This document shows positions 37,301 to 46,485 of a DNA stretch of 64,000 bases, piece after piece. The notes below the pieces were generated by a model. It was not told the origin of the DNA and searched no databases. It saw only the letters and a program-made list of their open reading frames with translations. The position numbers and the translations under genes are program-made. This stretch comes from Thalassotalea sp. LPB0316 (GTDB lineage: Bacteria > Pseudomonadota > Gammaproteobacteria > Enterobacterales > Alteromonadaceae). Every line of letters starts with the position of its first letter. Position 1 is the first letter of the stretch. The DNA is taken from assembly GCF_014898095.1 (NCBI RefSeq), contig NZ_CP062946.1:2852001-2916000 (forward strand). Reading direction: 5' to 3'.

Positions 37301-37378
37301 CGGTTGCAACGCGCTAGTGCTTAACGCCAAAAAGACCGACAGTGATATTTTATTTCTTTTCAAGTTCATCTTATTCAC
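34373..37378 (-). CDS. TonB-dependent receptor
   Basis: Outer-membrane receptor of about 1001 residues for TonB-energised uptake. It has a signal peptide (SLSVFLALSTSALQPSYAVA), a TonB-box-like DVEVIEVRG, a plug domain (MGKFPDTNLAESLGRITGVSISR, ITVRGFGPEFNLVTLNGRQMPG, GLGATVNIVSTKPL) and a 22-strand barrel ending in aromatic F (ALGGRFTF). It resembles the FPDTNLAESL subclass used for glycans in marine Alteromonadales. It lies 96 bases after the GH16 gene on the same strand, and probably imports oligosaccharides released by it. The GTG at 37378 follows AGAAGG; an ATG at 37369 is the alternative. Confidence 0.9.
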   Translation of the reverse strand: MNKMNLKRNKISLSVFLALSTSALQPSYAVAQESQQAVAEQDVEVIEVRGIRGSMIRSMDLKRDADGIMDAISAEEMGKFPDTNLAESLGRITGVSISRQNGEGSEITVRGFGPEFNLVTLNGRQMPGTGFTRSFAFENLSSEGVSALEIQKSARAETPTGGLGATVNIVSTKPLANPGNKGSFMAKGIYDKSNEKYDDITPEIAGVFSSTMLDDTFGVALSFSHQRRDFQKQQANIQGWQYGEVRYGPNDAGDIVAQEQGIGRLPTLADGRAIDPRSLDENGERIGAHFFPKDMNFGYEDIRRERNNGQLTLQYAPSDTLVFTADYTASQATTGVESFGWGIWNNFGSNILGYELDQNGTAVYAEIAGDDGSFTASKGTTEVESTSIGFNVDWQITDSVNLVVDYHDSRSETDNGADKGSGSQGQVILGSDKLISKVYDFSSGDIPRYQINWDNGTNQLMASEIDSNFSQFIHSPGKSEIEQLQLHFTWQTDYQYLTTVKFGAARTQQSLTGRNGWSGLRGGPGFNPSFTAIFPDDMFMLHDTGSFLDEFSGGGAALSPNYFYTFDYDEAVSRQLAVLTEEILGDNYYNTDPYFAQDTMSRVDEDTDSLYLQTDWAFELGDVYVSVNAGVRYETTEVTSPSEDNIPMMVNWVSAGEWITVYQDQPVASSNSSDYDVWLPMIDFKFDLTEDIVARLSWGKSMTRAGLGNLLGGISYTGSPKIGARTGARGNTALKPFVSTNLDLSLEYYYDQGSYVALGLFKKDVDDWIANSPFNQTLDGVHDIYLGDRWNQAVNQIEQRGEVATDSAIFQQMLVNGHGNADGAIEADPATDPLLVWSINSPENVDERSVEGAEFAIQHLFGQSGFGVALNATFVDGDVEYDPAIYAEQPVLPGLSDSANFQLFYDLDGLSVKASYSWRDSYLIGLGQAQGTTIDTPPQYAKAFGQWDISVNYDITENITIFLEGVNVNNETEQGYGRYQEQFLFARQYGSRYALGGRFTF

Positions 37379-37474
37379 AATGACCTTCTTATTTTTTATC
37401 AAGCGCTGCGCTGATAAAACGCAGCGTTTTGTTATACCTAGTAAAATCTAACCTTTTGCTCGTAACCTAAGCGG

Positions 37475-40400
37475 TTATTCGAACCTGACATTGTCAATGC
37501 GATATACTGCGCCAGCTCCTTGCCCCCAAGCCGGAAATACCATGACAATATCGATATTCGTTTGGTCAAAATTCACGCCTGCTGCAACTAAATCAGCTAC
37601 ATTAAAGGTATAAGTCTGCCAAGTCCCTTCACTTGGTACGACGCCTTCTTGGCTGGTCGATAAATTCACTTCAACAAAGCTTCCTGCATTACCCGACTCC
37701 ATTTTCAGCAGCCAAGGTGCGTCTGTTTGACTCGGTAGTTGAGTGACTTTCATTTCAAAACTAAAGGTTGTTGCCGCGCTAGCATCAAGCGCACCACCAT
37801 TGTCTCTGCCATTAAGTCCTAATACCGTATCGCCATTAACCGTAAACTCAATGACCTCACCGTAGTTGGCACCGTCGTTAACCACACTCGGCGTTGAACC
37901 GGCGCAGCAATCCCAACTTGCCCAATTCGCAAGCACTGAATCAGCAAATAGCGTTGCAGGAGCAAGGGTAACTACTGGCCCAGACGGTTGTTCATCTCCA
38001 CCTTCAGCTGCTACGGTTAAACTGACATTGTCTAACTGCACATGACCAGCTTGTGCGCCCATATCAAAGAACACGCGATTGTTTTCACCACCAAAACCTG
38101 TGGTAGTGAAATTCAAGGTATAAGTGACCCATTCTGTGCTCAATGCCACCGTTTCAGTAACATTGGTCCATGGGTCTTGATCTAAACCTAAGCCAACAAT
38201 GATTGAACGGGCATCGTCTGAGCGAGCATCAAAGGTCAATACGTAGTCGGTATCGGCCACTAGCGTTAAGTTTTGCTTTAAGCTGACATCCCACGCATTA
38301 CCCGCAACAGCAACATCTGCGGTAAATACACCATCGGCAATGCTTTCAACCATGCCATCAGTACCGCCCCAACCTGCTGCACTATCAAACGCCGAGTTAG
38401 CCAGTAATTCAGGACTTTGCTCTTCGCCTGCATCACCGCCAACATAATCAGACGCTAATACCAATGACACGTTATCTAATTGCACATGACCAGCTTGTGC
38501 GCCCATATCAAAGAACACGCGATTGTTTTCACCACCAAAACCTGTGGTGGTGAAATTCAAGGTATAAGTGACCCATTCTGTGCTCAATGCCACCGTTTCA
38601 GTAACATTGGTCCATGGATCTTGATCTAAACCTAAGCCAACAATGATTGAACGGGCATCGTCTGAGCGAGCATCAAAGGTCAATACGTAGTCGGTATCGG
38701 CCACTAGCGTTAAGTTTTGCTTTAAGCTGACGTCCCACGCATTACCCGCAACAGCAACATCTGCGGTAAACACACCATCGGCAATGCTTTCAACCATGCC
38801 ATCGGTGCCACCCCAACCTGCTGCACTATCAAACGCCGAGTTAGCCAGTAATTCAGGACTTTGCTCTTCGCCTGCATCACCGCCAACATAATCAGACGCT
38901 AATACCAATGACACGTTATCTAATTGCACATGACCAGCTTGTGCGCCCATATCAAAGAACACGCGATTGTTTTCACCACCAAAACCTGTCGTGGTGAAAT
39001 TCAAGGTATAAGTGACCCATTCTGTGCTCAATGCTACCGTTTCAGTAACATTGGTCCATGGATCTTGATCTAAACCTAAGCCAACAATGATTGAACGGGC
39101 ATCGTCTGAGCGAGCATCAAAGGTCAATACGTAGTCGGTATCGGCCACTAGCGTTAAGTTTTGCTTTAAGCTGACGTCCCACGCATTACCCGCAACAGCA
39201 ACATCTGCGGTAAATACACCATCGGCAATGCTTTCAACCATGCCATCAGTACCACCCCAACCTGCTGCACTATCAAACGCCGAGTTAGCCAGTAATTCAG
39301 GGCTTTGCTCTTCGCCTGCATCACCGCCAGCACTATCGCCAGCATCATCAGACGCTAATACCAAAGACACGTTATCTAACTGCACATGGCCAGCTTGTGC
39401 GCCCATATCAAAGAACACGCGATTGTTTTCACCACCAAAACCTGTGGTGGTGAAATTCAAGGTATAAGTGACCCATTCTGTGCTCAATGCCACCGTTTCA
39501 GTAACATTGGTCCATGGATCTTGATCTAAACCTAAGCCAACAATGATTGAACGGGCATCGTCTGAGCGAGCATCAAAGGTCAATACGTAGTCGGTATCGG
39601 CCACTAGCGTTAAGTTTTGCTTTAAGCTGACATCCCACGCATTACCCGCAACAGCAACATCTGCGGTAAACACACCATTGGCAATGCTTTCAACCATGCC
39701 ATCGGTACCGCCCCAACCTGCTGCGCTGTCGAATGCCGAGTTAGCCAGTAATTCAGAGCTTTGCTCTTCGCCTGCATCACCGCCAGCATTATCGCCAACA
39801 GAGTCAGAAGCTAATACCAAAGACACGTTATCTAACTGCACATGGCCAGCTTGTGCGCCCATATCAAAGAACACGCGATTGTTTTCACCACCAAAACCTG
39901 TGGTAGTGAAATTCAACGTATAAGTGACCCATTCTGTGCTCAATGCTACCGTTTCGGTAACATTGGTCCATGGGTCTTGATCTAAACCTAAGCCAACAAT
40001 GATTGAACGGGAATCGTCTGAGCGAGCATCAAAGGTCAATACGTAGTCGGTATCGGCCACTAGCGTTAAGTTTTGCTTTAAGCTGACGTCCCACGCATTA
40101 CCCGCAACAGCAACATCTGCGGTAAATACACCATCGGCAATGCTTTCAACCATGCCATCAGTACCACCCCAACCTGCTGCACTATCAAACGCCGAGTTAG
40201 TAAGTAACTCACCATCTGAACCTGAGTCATCACCATTGCCATTACCAGCATCTCCGCCAGTTGATACGAGTACAACACTGACATTATCAAGTTGGACATG
40301 ACCTGCCTCTGCGCCCATATCAAAGAATACTCGACTGTTAGCGCTGCCGAATCCTGTTGTCGTCAACGTAAAACTGTAGTTGGTCCACTGAGTAGTCAAC

Positions 40401-43400
40401 GCAACCGTTTCTGAAACATTGGTCCAGGGCGCTTCGTCTAAACCCAAACCTGCAATAATTGAACGGGCATCGTCTGAACGCGCATCAAAACTTAAGGTAT
40501 AAGTAGCATCTGCTTGCAATAGAAGGTTTTGCTTTAAGCTAACATCCCAAGGGTTACCAGCAATAGCAACATCAGCGGTGAACACGCCATTAGCGATACT
40601 TTCCACCATACCGTCAGTGCCGCCCCAACCTGCGTTATTAGCAAAATCAGCGTTTTGAATAAGCTCAACACCAACTTCTTGACTAGCGTCATCACCGCCA
40701 GAGCCATCATCGCCCGATCCGCCATCGCTGCCAGAGCCGTCATCGTCGCCTGCTCCGCCATCATCGCCACTGCCATCACCTGTATATGGGTTTTCATCGC
40801 CTTCAGGAATACCAATAAAGACGTTATCGACGCGATAAACCGCGCCAAGACCTTTACCCCATTCAGGGAAAATCATCAGAAGATCGACCTCTGTTAGGTT
40901 TAATCCTGCACCTGCTAGCTCAACTAAAGGAAAAGAATAGGTCTGCCACTCACCTAATGTTGGCGTGGTACCTTGCAAGCTATCCGTTAGGTTTAATTCT
41001 GCAAAACTATTACCCGTAGCATTTGAGCTCTCAACCTTAAGCAGCCAATTGGTGTTTTCATCCATTGGCATGGTTTCTACTTTTAGATCAAAGCGCAACA
41101 CCCCATTATTGGTGATTGGTGCAAGATTGAGTACCTCACCAGAGCTTCTGCCCCAAAAGCCAACCACTGTACCACCGTCAAAGCCTTCACCAATGGTGAA
41201 TTCAACCACCATATCGTGCTCTTGATCATCCATCACCTCAACTTGCGCTAGCCCAGCACAACAGTCCCACAACGTCCAACCACTGCGCACTGCGTCGTCG
41301 TATAGCGTAAAGAGTTCCTGGTAAACCGTGTTATCAGGACCTTTTTCAGCGCCACCGTCTTCCTCTTCAAAAGCGGTAGAGTGAATGATCATATTATCAA
41401 CGCGAAATCGGGCACCATCACCTTGCCCCCATTGTGGAAAAATCAACGCAATATCAATCGCTGAAATATCTAAACCTTCTTGTAGTAGCGAGTTCATTGA
41501 TACCGTGTAATGTGTCCACTCGTTTTGAACCGGCGCCTGCGGTAAACGATAATCAACCGCAGTACCACCTAAATTTGTGCCGCCGTTTGACTCGAGCTTT
41601 AAATACCAAGGTGCGTTAGGGTTTTCTGGAAAATCAATGAGTTTAAGATCGAATTCAATAGCACCGGTAAGTGCTAACGAGCTAGCATCAAACGGATAGC
41701 CTGAGCCGCCTTGATCTTGGCGGACGGTAAAACCGACCACAGAATTACCATTGATATAAAACTCGGCTGCATTGCCGAATTCAGGATCTTCGTCTGCCAC
41801 AACAACGGGCACAATACTACTTACGCCTTTCGCGACTTGGTCATCCCACATTGGCCAGTTTGGATTTTCTTGATCTTCAAAAAGTAACAATTCAGCGCCT
41901 TCAAAAGCAGCGCCGATAGTCACATTATCTAGTTGATACACAGCGCCAGCGCCTTTACCAACGGTGGGAAAAATCTTAATCGAAAGAATATTTTCGCTAT
42001 TTAATCCCAGCGCTCGTAAGCTGCCAAGTTCGAAAGAATAATGCTGCCACTGGCCAACGGTAGGTAAAACGCCTTCTAAGCTATCGACTAATGCTAGCTC
42101 TATCTGACCAACTTCCACGTCACTAGTATCACTGCTCTTTTGTTTACCCGACTTAGCACTACTACCAGCAGCTTCATCCTGTGGTATCATTTCGTATTCC
42201 ACTTTAAACACCCAGTCGGCACTCGTATCAGCAGGCATAGCTAAGACATTGATATCAAATTCGATTAACGCTTCATCGGGTAGCAACGAGCCATCATAAG
42301 CGGGGCCAGAAAAACCCAACTCACCAGACTCATTGGTCACGGTAAATTGAACCACCTCACCATAAGTTTCATCACCAGAATCGACAGTTTGTGCTTCATC
42401 TTGGCCAACGATATCCCATGCAGATTGGTCTTTAGTAAAGATATCAACGCCAACGGGCACAGGAATAATCGGTGGGATAGGCACTGGTGCGGCACCTTTA
42501 ATATAGGTGTCGTTGTAGTAATCTGAACTAATGGTTGCGCAGCCCTTACCCGTTATCGGATCCTTAGTGCATTGATAGACGCGAACATAATCTACTTGAT
42601 AGGCGTTACCATCAACATAAGCGGAGTGGTCAACACCTTGTGCGATTGAGCCGTTGTCATCACCAATGAAATAATTAGCGGCCTGATGTGTTCTACCCGC
42701 CCAGTTACCGCCGACAGCGTTATTTAAGATAATAAAGAAGTCTTGATTGAACGGTGCTTTTTCATAAACAATTTCTGTTTCGTCATCGTCGTTGATAATT
42801 TGCGTATACCAACCCGTTTCCGATAAACCAGCCGCTGCGCCATCAGATGCACGGTAAGTTACTTGCGAGTCAGTTTGATAAGCATAGAGAACATCGTCGA
42901 TGTACCAACGTATTTCACCCTCTTCCCACTCTATCGCATAAACGTGAAAATCATCGGCAGGTGATGCGTTAGGCAACGGATATTCACCACCGGTGTAGTC
43001 GTGGTTGCTACCCTGCATTGGTCCGTAGTGTAGTGTGCCATGGGCGTGTCTATCGATATCACCATCTTGACGAACCTCACCAATATTAACCCACTCAACT
43101 AAATCAATTTCGCCTGATAGTGGCCAAGTTCCGTATTCAGAATTCGTTGGCATTAACCAAGCTGCCGCCCATGAGCCCTGACCTCGAGGTGCTTTAGCTT
43201 TTACCTCAATTCGACCATAGGTAAAATCGACTTTGTTCTGAGTGGTGATGCGAGAAGACGTGTATGGCTTGGTTAGGTTAGCACCGTCAGGTGTTGGCCG
43301 AGCGACTATATTAAGAATGCCGTCTTGAATGAATAAATTATCGGGTGAGTCTGTATAGCACTGCTCTTCGGCGTTACCGCCACCGTCACAGTTAATTTCG

Positions 43401-43606
43401 AAATTCCAGTTATCTAGATTCAAGGTACCAGAATCAAACTCATCACTCCATACTAACTCCCAATCAGACGTTGGCGTTTTCGTATCTATTTCGACAATCG
43501 TTGTTGTTGTTGCGGCATCACCGCCACCCCCACACCCCGAGACGACTGCCGTAGCTAGCATTATCGCTGACAGCCGCCAAAGCGTGTTTGCTCGCTCTTT
43601 ACTCAT
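37475..43606 (-). CDS. multidomain GH16 beta-glucanase lipoprotein
   Basis: A 2043-residue surface lipoprotein (lipobox VVSGC, Cys25). Residues about 48-346 are a family 16 glycoside hydrolase with catalytic GEIDLVEW (E166, D168, E171) and HAHGTLHYG, most like laminarinases (beta-1,3-glucan); other GH16 substrates cannot be excluded. Three galactose-binding-like beta-sandwiches follow (about 385-565, 570-745, 765-930; each ends in a YR.DNV-type strand), then a Gly/Asp/Ser linker. Six tandem CBM4/9-like modules occupy about 979-1865, and a fourth galactose-binding-like domain ends the protein (about 1878-2043). A GGGAGAG site precedes the ATG. It is the first gene of the GH16-TonB-receptor pair. 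Confidence 0.9.
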   Translation of the reverse strand: MSKERANTLWRLSAIMLATAVVSGCGGGGDAATTTTIVEIDTKTPTSDWELVWSDEFDSGTLNLDNWNFEINCDGGGNAEEQCYTDSPDNLFIQDGILNIVARPTPDGANLTKPYTSSRITTQNKVDFTYGRIEVKAKAPRGQGSWAAAWLMPTNSEYGTWPLSGEIDLVEWVNIGEVRQDGDIDRHAHGTLHYGPMQGSNHDYTGGEYPLPNASPADDFHVYAIEWEEGEIRWYIDDVLYAYQTDSQVTYRASDGAAAGLSETGWYTQIINDDDETEIVYEKAPFNQDFFIILNNAVGGNWAGRTHQAANYFIGDDNGSIAQGVDHSAYVDGNAYQVDYVRVYQCTKDPITGKGCATISSDYYNDTYIKGAAPVPIPPIIPVPVGVDIFTKDQSAWDIVGQDEAQTVDSGDETYGEVVQFTVTNESGELGFSGPAYDGSLLPDEALIEFDINVLAMPADTSADWVFKVEYEMIPQDEAAGSSAKSGKQKSSDTSDVEVGQIELALVDSLEGVLPTVGQWQHYSFELGSLRALGLNSENILSIKIFPTVGKGAGAVYQLDNVTIGAAFEGAELLLFEDQENPNWPMWDDQVAKGVSSIVPVVVADEDPEFGNAAEFYINGNSVVGFTVRQDQGGSGYPFDASSLALTGAIEFDLKLIDFPENPNAPWYLKLESNGGTNLGGTAVDYRLPQAPVQNEWTHYTVSMNSLLQEGLDISAIDIALIFPQWGQGDGARFRVDNMIIHSTAFEEEDGGAEKGPDNTVYQELFTLYDDAVRSGWTLWDCCAGLAQVEVMDDQEHDMVVEFTIGEGFDGGTVVGFWGRSSGEVLNLAPITNNGVLRFDLKVETMPMDENTNWLLKVESSNATGNSFAELNLTDSLQGTTPTLGEWQTYSFPLVELAGAGLNLTEVDLLMIFPEWGKGLGAVYRVDNVFIGIPEGDENPYTGDGSGDDGGAGDDDGSGSDGGSGDDGSGGDDASQEVGVELIQNADFANNAGWGGTDGMVESIANGVFTADVAIAGNPWDVSLKQNLLLQADATYTLSFDARSDDARSIIAGLGLDEAPWTNVSETVALTTQWTNYSFTLTTTGFGSANSRVFFDMGAEAGHVQLDNVSVVLVSTGGDAGNGNGDDSGSDGELLTNSAFDSAAGWGGTDGMVESIADGVFTADVAVAGNAWDVSLKQNLTLVADTDYVLTFDARSDDSRSIIVGLGLDQDPWTNVTETVALSTEWVTYTLNFTTTGFGGENNRVFFDMGAQAGHVQLDNVSLVLASDSVGDNAGGDAGEEQSSELLANSAFDSAAGWGGTDGMVESIANGVFTADVAVAGNAWDVSLKQNLTLVADTDYVLTFDARSDDARSIIVGLGLDQDPWTNVTETVALSTEWVTYTLNFTTTGFGGENNRVFFDMGAQAGHVQLDNVSLVLASDDAGDSAGGDAGEEQSPELLANSAFDSAAGWGGTDGMVESIADGVFTADVAVAGNAWDVSLKQNLTLVADTDYVLTFDARSDDARSIIVGLGLDQDPWTNVTETVALSTEWVTYTLNFTTTGFGGENNRVFFDMGAQAGHVQLDNVSLVLASDYVGGDAGEEQSPELLANSAFDSAAGWGGTDGMVESIADGVFTADVAVAGNAWDVSLKQNLTLVADTDYVLTFDARSDDARSIIVGLGLDQDPWTNVTETVALSTEWVTYTLNFTTTGFGGENNRVFFDMGAQAGHVQLDNVSLVLASDYVGGDAGEEQSPELLANSAFDSAAGWGGTDGMVESIADGVFTADVAVAGNAWDVSLKQNLTLVADTDYVLTFDARSDDARSIIVGLGLDQDPWTNVTETVALSTEWVTYTLNFTTTGFGGENNRVFFDMGAQAGHVQLDNVSLTVAAEGGDEQPSGPVVTLAPATLFADSVLANWASWDCCAGSTPSVVNDGANYGEVIEFTVNGDTVLGLNGRDNGGALDASAATTFSFEMKVTQLPSQTDAPWLLKMESGNAGSFVEVNLSTSQEGVVPSEGTWQTYTFNVADLVAAGVNFDQTNIDIVMVFPAWGQGAGAVYRIDNVRFE
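38010..40671 (-). repeat. six tandem CBM-coding repeats, five nearly identical
   Basis: Each unit encodes a module from ELLANSAFDSAAGWGGTDGM to HVQLDNVSLVLAS plus a DAGEEQSP linker. Unit length is about 441-456 bases, varying only in the linker. Units 2-6 (38010 to about 40215) differ by scattered single bases; unit 1 (40216-40671) is clearly older. The protein repeats are in frame, so this is a coding amplification. Confidence 0.9.
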
Positions 43607-43996
43607 AGAACTCTCCCAATTTTTACCTTACTCAGCTAAACCACACTAGCACTGCATACGTATGCATTTAGTAGAAAAAAGGCGCTGTTTTTTTGTTATT
43701 ACCGTAATATCTCTGGGTTAATTTGTATCATGTACAACAGGTTATCGACGAGCGAAAACGACAAGGCGGATTATAAAAAAGCTAAAACGGACTAAAATAT
43801 CACCATCGATATCAGTGATACGCTTTGCACCAATATTTCGCTCAATCGCTGAACGTACTCATCAACACTTGCAATGCTAAGTTAATGATAAGAAACTAAA
43901 ACTCGCCAAAACGGTAAAATAACAAGGTGAAGCGGACCACGCAGCGTAGGCACGCTAGGTTTTTTCGCTACAATCAATGACTGGGTAGGTAAGTAC
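43607..43996. promoter_or_regulatory. divergent GH16/LytS promoter region with 14-base palindrome (43653-43666)
   Basis: 390 bases without a gene. TGCATACGTATGCA at 43653-43666 is a perfect palindrome 47 bases upstream of the GH16 start, of the kind bound by LacI-type or other dimeric regulators of sugar genes. No such regulator is encoded in the window. Nearer the LytS gene the sequence is AT-rich with no promoter I can define. Confidence 0.5.
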
Positions 43997-45175
43997 GTGA
44001 GAAATAGCAGAGCAATGCAAAAAGTCGAACACAATGTGGCAATGCTACTGCGAGAAACATTAGGGCAAGCGCCAGAGAAAATGTTCTGGTACTGTCAATT
44101 TGGTTTTTGGGTGTTTATTTGCCTTGTCTCCTTCGCATTAAATCTGTGGTTTCAACAGTATGATCCTTCTTATTATCTGCACAATATTTTGCAGTCGGTG
44201 ATCGGCCTATTGCTATCAATCTTGCTACAAAAATCCTTTATTCACATCTGGTATCGCAGTAATCGATTTCGTATTAGCGTTGGTTTTGTCCTGATTATTA
44301 TTATTTCACTCGTCTGGACGCTAGCCCGGATGATACTGTTTAATGTACTGACCCACGAAGAAGATATTTGGTGGAATTTTGGTGGCTGGTATTTTAGTGG
44401 CATATTTATTTACCTGTGCTGGACGGCGATGTTTCACGGTCTGATGTACTATCAACTATTACAACGAGAGCATCAAATTTTGATCGACTCGCAACATCAA
44501 ATCCAAGAAGAATATGTTAAGCGCGTTGAGGCCCAAACGATTGCCAAAGAAGCACAATTAAAAATGTTGCGATACCAACTCAGCCCGCACTTTTTGTCGA
44601 ACGCACTTAACTCCGTAAATGCTTTGATAGAAATGGAGCAAGGACAGCTAGCACAGCGCACCGTTGTCAATTTAAGTAAGTTTTTACGCTACTTGCTTGA
44701 TTATGACCCCGATTCTCGCGTCACTGTAGAGCAAGAAATTAGCGCATTAATGCTGTATCTCGATATTGAAAAGGTGCGCTTTGGTGAGCGTTTATCTATT
44801 GAGTTAACCATAGATGATCAAGCAGAGCATGGCTTGATCCCAAGTTTGCTATTCCAACCACTGGTTGAAAACTCGATCAAGCATGCGATATCTAAAAGTG
44901 AAGATGGCGGCACGATTTTTATATCGGTTATCAAATCTGACAGCTCATTGGTTATTGAGCTATCCGATATGTGCACCGACATTGATCAACAACACAGTAC
45001 TAGCCAAGAAAAGCAAAACCGCAGTATTGGTATGGATAACACGCGCTCGAGGTTAGAAACTATTTATCCAAATCGATACAGTCTGACCTTCGACGCCAGT
45101 GAAGGGAGTTTTAAAACCTGTATTGTGATTCCTTTTGAATTAGCGCCACCCACTAAAATGAGTAACACAGGATAA
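43997..45175 (+). CDS. LytS-type sensor histidine kinase
   Basis: A 392-residue membrane sensor kinase. About four hydrophobic helices lie within residues 27-155 (FGFWVFICLVSFALNL, LQSVIGLLLSILL, FVLIIIISLVWTLARM, FIYLCWTAMFHGLMYY), followed by a coiled linker. The His_kinase domain holds the phospho-acceptor in YQLSPHFLSNALNSVNAL, and the ATP-binding site has the N box LFQPLVENSIKHAI and IGMDNTRSRL. It pairs with the LytTR response regulator 16 bases downstream. The GTG at 43997 is supported by GGTAGG; an ATG at 44015 is possible. The signal is unknown; the divergent GH16 operon is a candidate target. Confidence 0.88.
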   Translation: MRNSRAMQKVEHNVAMLLRETLGQAPEKMFWYCQFGFWVFICLVSFALNLWFQQYDPSYYLHNILQSVIGLLLSILLQKSFIHIWYRSNRFRISVGFVLIIIISLVWTLARMILFNVLTHEEDIWWNFGGWYFSGIFIYLCWTAMFHGLMYYQLLQREHQILIDSQHQIQEEYVKRVEAQTIAKEAQLKMLRYQLSPHFLSNALNSVNALIEMEQGQLAQRTVVNLSKFLRYLLDYDPDSRVTVEQEISALMLYLDIEKVRFGERLSIELTIDDQAEHGLIPSLLFQPLVENSIKHAISKSEDGGTIFISVIKSDSSLVIELSDMCTDIDQQHSTSQEKQNRSIGMDNTRSRLETIYPNRYSLTFDASEGSFKTCIVIPFELAPPTKMSNTG

Positions 45176-45191
45176 ATCAAGGGGCATTAAC

Positions 45192-45989
45192 ATGGTGACT
45201 TTGCGGACAATTATTGTTGATGATGAGCCTTTGGCACTGGGTTTAATGAAATCAAAACTCAGTAAATTCGACAGTATAGAGGTCGTTGCTGAGTGCAAAA
45301 ACGGTCGTGAAGCGATCTCGGCAATTTTAGAGCTCGAGCCCGATTTAGTATTTTTAGATATTGATATGCCAAAAATAAATGGCTTTGACGTTATTCACAA
45401 AACTCAGCCAGAACTAACACCTATGGTTGTTTTTGCCACGGCCTATGAGCAATATGCGCTCGATGCCTTCAAGGTCAATGCCGTTGATTACATTTTAAAG
45501 CCACTTGATGATGAACTGGTCACTCGAGCGGTAAAACGCGCTGAACAACGCTTTAACCAACATGACAAATCCACAGAAAAATCAAACCTTATCAGTGCGA
45601 TAGAAGCTATACGACATCATCAACACACCGCCCAAGACGACAAGAAAATCGTCGTAAAAGACGGTGATCAAATTACTATTGTCAAACAAGAAGATCTCAA
45701 ATGGGTTGATGCCGCCGGTGATTATTGCTGCCTGCATGCTAACGGCCAAACGCATATCAAACGGATATCGCTAACCGAGTTATTGTCCGAGCTAGACCCT
45801 AATCATTTTAAACGCGTGCATCGTTCAACTATTATAAATTTGAATTTCATTAACAAAGTTCAATCGTTACCCAAAGGCGAGTTTTTTGTTGAACTCGGTA
45901 GCCATGAGCGAGTAAAAGTGAGTCGTACCTATAAAGACGCAATCAGAGATTTCTTGCAGCTCAATCCACATACCAAAAGTGACGTTTAA
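45192..45989 (+). CDS. LytTR-family response regulator
   Basis: A 265-residue two-domain regulator. The receiver has acidic IIVDDEP, the phospho-Asp in DLVFLDIDMPKING and Lys in DYILKPL. The C-terminal LytTR DNA-binding domain (about 150-255) has LKWVDAAGDYCCLHANG and FKRVHRSTIINLNFINKVQ. It acts with the LytS kinase immediately upstream. LytTR targets are imperfect direct repeats, and none could be identified by eye here. Confidence 0.9.
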   Translation: MVTLRTIIVDDEPLALGLMKSKLSKFDSIEVVAECKNGREAISAILELEPDLVFLDIDMPKINGFDVIHKTQPELTPMVVFATAYEQYALDAFKVNAVDYILKPLDDELVTRAVKRAEQRFNQHDKSTEKSNLISAIEAIRHHQHTAQDDKKIVVKDGDQITIVKQEDLKWVDAAGDYCCLHANGQTHIKRISLTELLSELDPNHFKRVHRSTIINLNFINKVQSLPKGEFFVELGSHERVKVSRTYKDAIRDFLQLNPHTKSDV

Positions 45990-46020
45990 CTAACATCTGT
46001 CAACACCTCAACTATATTGG

Positions 46021-46064
46021 TTAAAAAGCTAAGACAGATATCGACAACTTATCTGCCTTAGCTC
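46021..46064 (-). terminator. terminator of the 46075-49788 minus-strand unit
   Basis: Read on the minus strand, GCTAAGGCAGATA pairs with TATCTGTCTTAGC (13 positions, one mismatch) and is followed by TTTTTAA. It lies 11 bases after the small gene at 46075-46449, so that gene and the STAND regulator probably form one transcript ending here. Confidence 0.75.
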
Positions 46065-46074
46065 CCCCTTGTTT

Positions 46075-46449
46075 CTATGGATCTATTTCCCCTTTATTTC
46101 TAATTTGCGGATCACAAACCACTTGCTGTCCAGTGTGTTTATTAACTGCGATAATGATAAAGTTGTAGTCTTCAGGATCTTTCTCATTGTCTTTATCTAT
46201 AATCGTCACTGATTTATGACTGATTTTGTCAACCTTAACGACATCTTGATCACCTGGGATTAGGCATTGTTTTATCTCAAACCCCTGCTCTGTATTTTTT
46301 GATAAATCAATTTTAAATTTGGTTGCTTGATTAATAATAAAACCAACGGCTTTAATCACAGCGCCATTATCTAATACCGCGTAGTATTGATAGCCGTAAC
46401 TTAAATCGGGCTTCTTATAGATAGATAGTTGTAACTCTATTTGATTCAT
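46075..46449 (-). CDS. small protein of unknown function downstream of the STAND regulator
   Basis: A 124-residue soluble protein with no signal peptide or membrane helix. It looks beta-rich (LQLSIYKKPDLSYGYQYYAVLDNGAVIKAVG; KISHKSVTIIDKDNE) and ends with FIIIAVNKHTGQQVVCDPQIRNKGE. I do not recognise the family. It follows the large regulator by 36 bases with a terminator behind it, so it is the last gene of that unit. By position it may modulate the regulator or belong to the same unknown system; neither is shown by sequence. Confidence 0.7.
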   Translation of the reverse strand: MNQIELQLSIYKKPDLSYGYQYYAVLDNGAVIKAVGFIINQATKFKIDLSKNTEQGFEIKQCLIPGDQDVVKVDKISHKSVTIIDKDNEKDPEDYNFIIIAVNKHTGQQVVCDPQIRNKGEIDP

Positions 46450-46485
46450 TTTTATACTTGCTCCTTCAAATTTATCCGCACCTTG

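Noticed and set aside
37403..37430. Hairpin AAAACGC/GCGTTTT between the GH16 gene and TonB receptor as a terminator
   Set aside because: The stem is short, the sequence after it is not a clear T run, and the close spacing and shared strand argue for co-transcription.
38010..40671. Regular direct repeats of about 450 bases, considered as a CRISPR-like or satellite array
   Set aside because: The repeats are in frame within one long coding sequence and encode complete beta-sandwich modules; units are far too long for CRISPR and there are no unique spacers.
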